Part shown: positions 16,354 through 16,529 of the stretch, piece after piece
Layout: each line of letters opens with the position of its first letter
Position numbering within the stretch: the first letter of the stretch is position 1
Assembly: GCA_902795095.1 (NCBI GenBank)
Contig: CADBKB010000025.1
Location: 1-16,529 of the forward strand
Direction of reading: 5' to 3'
Length of the DNA: 16,529 bases
DNA from: Oscillospiraceae bacterium
Lineage (GTDB): Bacteria; Bacillota_A; Clostridia; Oscillospirales; Oscillospiraceae
Program-made: the position numbers and the translations under genes
Notes under the pieces: model-generated
Databases searched by the model: none
Told to the model about the DNA's origin: nothing
Seen by the model: only the letters and a program-made list of their open reading frames with translations

Positions 16354-16369
16354 TGTTTCACGTGAAACG
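16354..16369. promoter_or_regulatory. parS site 1 (one mismatch)
   Basis: TGTTTCACGTGAAACG matches the Bacillota parS palindrome TGTTTCACGTGAAACA except for the last base. The central TTTCACGTGAAA is intact, so ParB should bind it. Confidence 0.9.
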
Positions 16370-16379
16370 CGGCGCATTG

Positions 16380-16395
16380 TGTTTCACGTGAAACA
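16380..16395. promoter_or_regulatory. parS site 2 (perfect)
   Basis: TGTTTCACGTGAAACA is an exact copy of the canonical parS palindrome. Its centre is 26 bases from that of the first site, so the two lie 2.5 helical turns apart on roughly opposite DNA faces. Confidence 0.95.
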
Positions 16396-16398
16396 CGC

Positions 16399-16434
16399 AA
16401 AAAGGGCGTGTTGCAAAATAAAAAGCGACACGCC
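16399..16434 (-). terminator. Possible terminator of a minus-strand gene beyond the window
   Basis: 16405-16414 pairs with 16425-16434 (GGCGTGTTGC with GCGACACGCC, one G-T pair) around a 10-base A/T loop. Read on the minus strand it is followed by C and five T (16399-16403). It would insulate parA and the parS sites from a minus-strand gene ending past 16529. Confidence 0.55.
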
Positions 16435-16529
16435 GAAACAGAAGGAAAGGCTGCAAAAAGAGAGCAGCAGGGGGACAGTGATGGGGGGCAAGGCCCGCCC
16501 TTCGCGTTCAATCAAAAAGATTTCCGGCA
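16435..16529. other. Short unassigned stretch at the window edge
   Basis: I see no gene here that I can support. A minus-strand frame at 16329-16511 stays open, but it runs through both parS sites and the hairpin, has an atypical Cys/Phe/Ser-rich composition and no known family features. The 3' end of an upstream minus-strand gene could begin just outside the window. Confidence 0.5.

Noticed and set aside
16329..16511. Minus-strand frame of 60 codons upstream of parA
   Set aside because: It spans both parS sites and a hairpin, has an atypical composition and has no family features.

Overview
This window looks like chromosomal DNA from a GC-rich, spore-forming, Gram-positive anaerobe in Bacillota, probably class Clostridia and perhaps Oscillospirales. 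The evidence is a spoIIP sporulation gene, a Firmicute-type ParA/ParB pair with canonical parS sites, a clostridial-style parB-x-serS order, strong GGAGG ribosome sites and a CpsB/CpsD-type tyrosine phosphorylation module. The lineage is inferred; no rRNA gene is present. The parS pair next to parAB suggests the right end lies near the replication origin.

Layout. Positions 1-337 are non-coding and full of a 27-bp palindromic repeat, including a 96-bp duplicated block. On the minus strand, 338-1771 encodes an exported or membrane protein with two similar outer domains and a cytoplasmic zinc ribbon. Next, also on the minus strand and read from 7062 down to 1946, is a tightly overlapping four-gene operon: a PHP-type tyrosine phosphatase (CpsB-like), a membrane-anchored Ig-like protein, and two consecutive Wzz-BY-kinase fusions with tyrosine-rich tails. 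The first kinase has a degenerate P-loop and a perfect (Tyr-Gly-Lys)6 tail. The second has an intact P-loop, 19 tail tyrosines and an extra C-terminal extension of about 160 residues. No glycosyltransferase, flippase or polymerase gene is in view.

A second repeat-rich intergenic region (about 7130-7652) separates this operon from a divergent plus-strand operon: an OmpR-type response regulator, a sensor histidine kinase with a cysteine-rich extracellular motif, and an HtrA/DegP-like trypsin-PDZ protein in which the catalytic His and Ser are both replaced. That operon ends at a large hairpin terminator (11054-11147). A lone spoIIP follows and converges, through a compact bidirectional terminator, on a minus-strand operon running from 16261 down to 12297: parA, parB, an unrecognised membrane coiled-coil gene, serS and mscL. 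Two parS sites sit just upstream of the parA promoter.

How the parts work together. The phosphatase and the two kinases form a tyrosine phosphorylation/dephosphorylation cycle of the kind that controls surface polysaccharide assembly; the Ig-like protein is probably an outer-face partner. The two-component system and the inactive HtrA-like protein look like an envelope-sensing unit in which the HtrA fold binds rather than cuts. The par operon segregates the chromosome. The least ordinary parts are the paired BY-kinases with contrasting tails and P-loops, and the pseudo-protease coupled to a two-component system.
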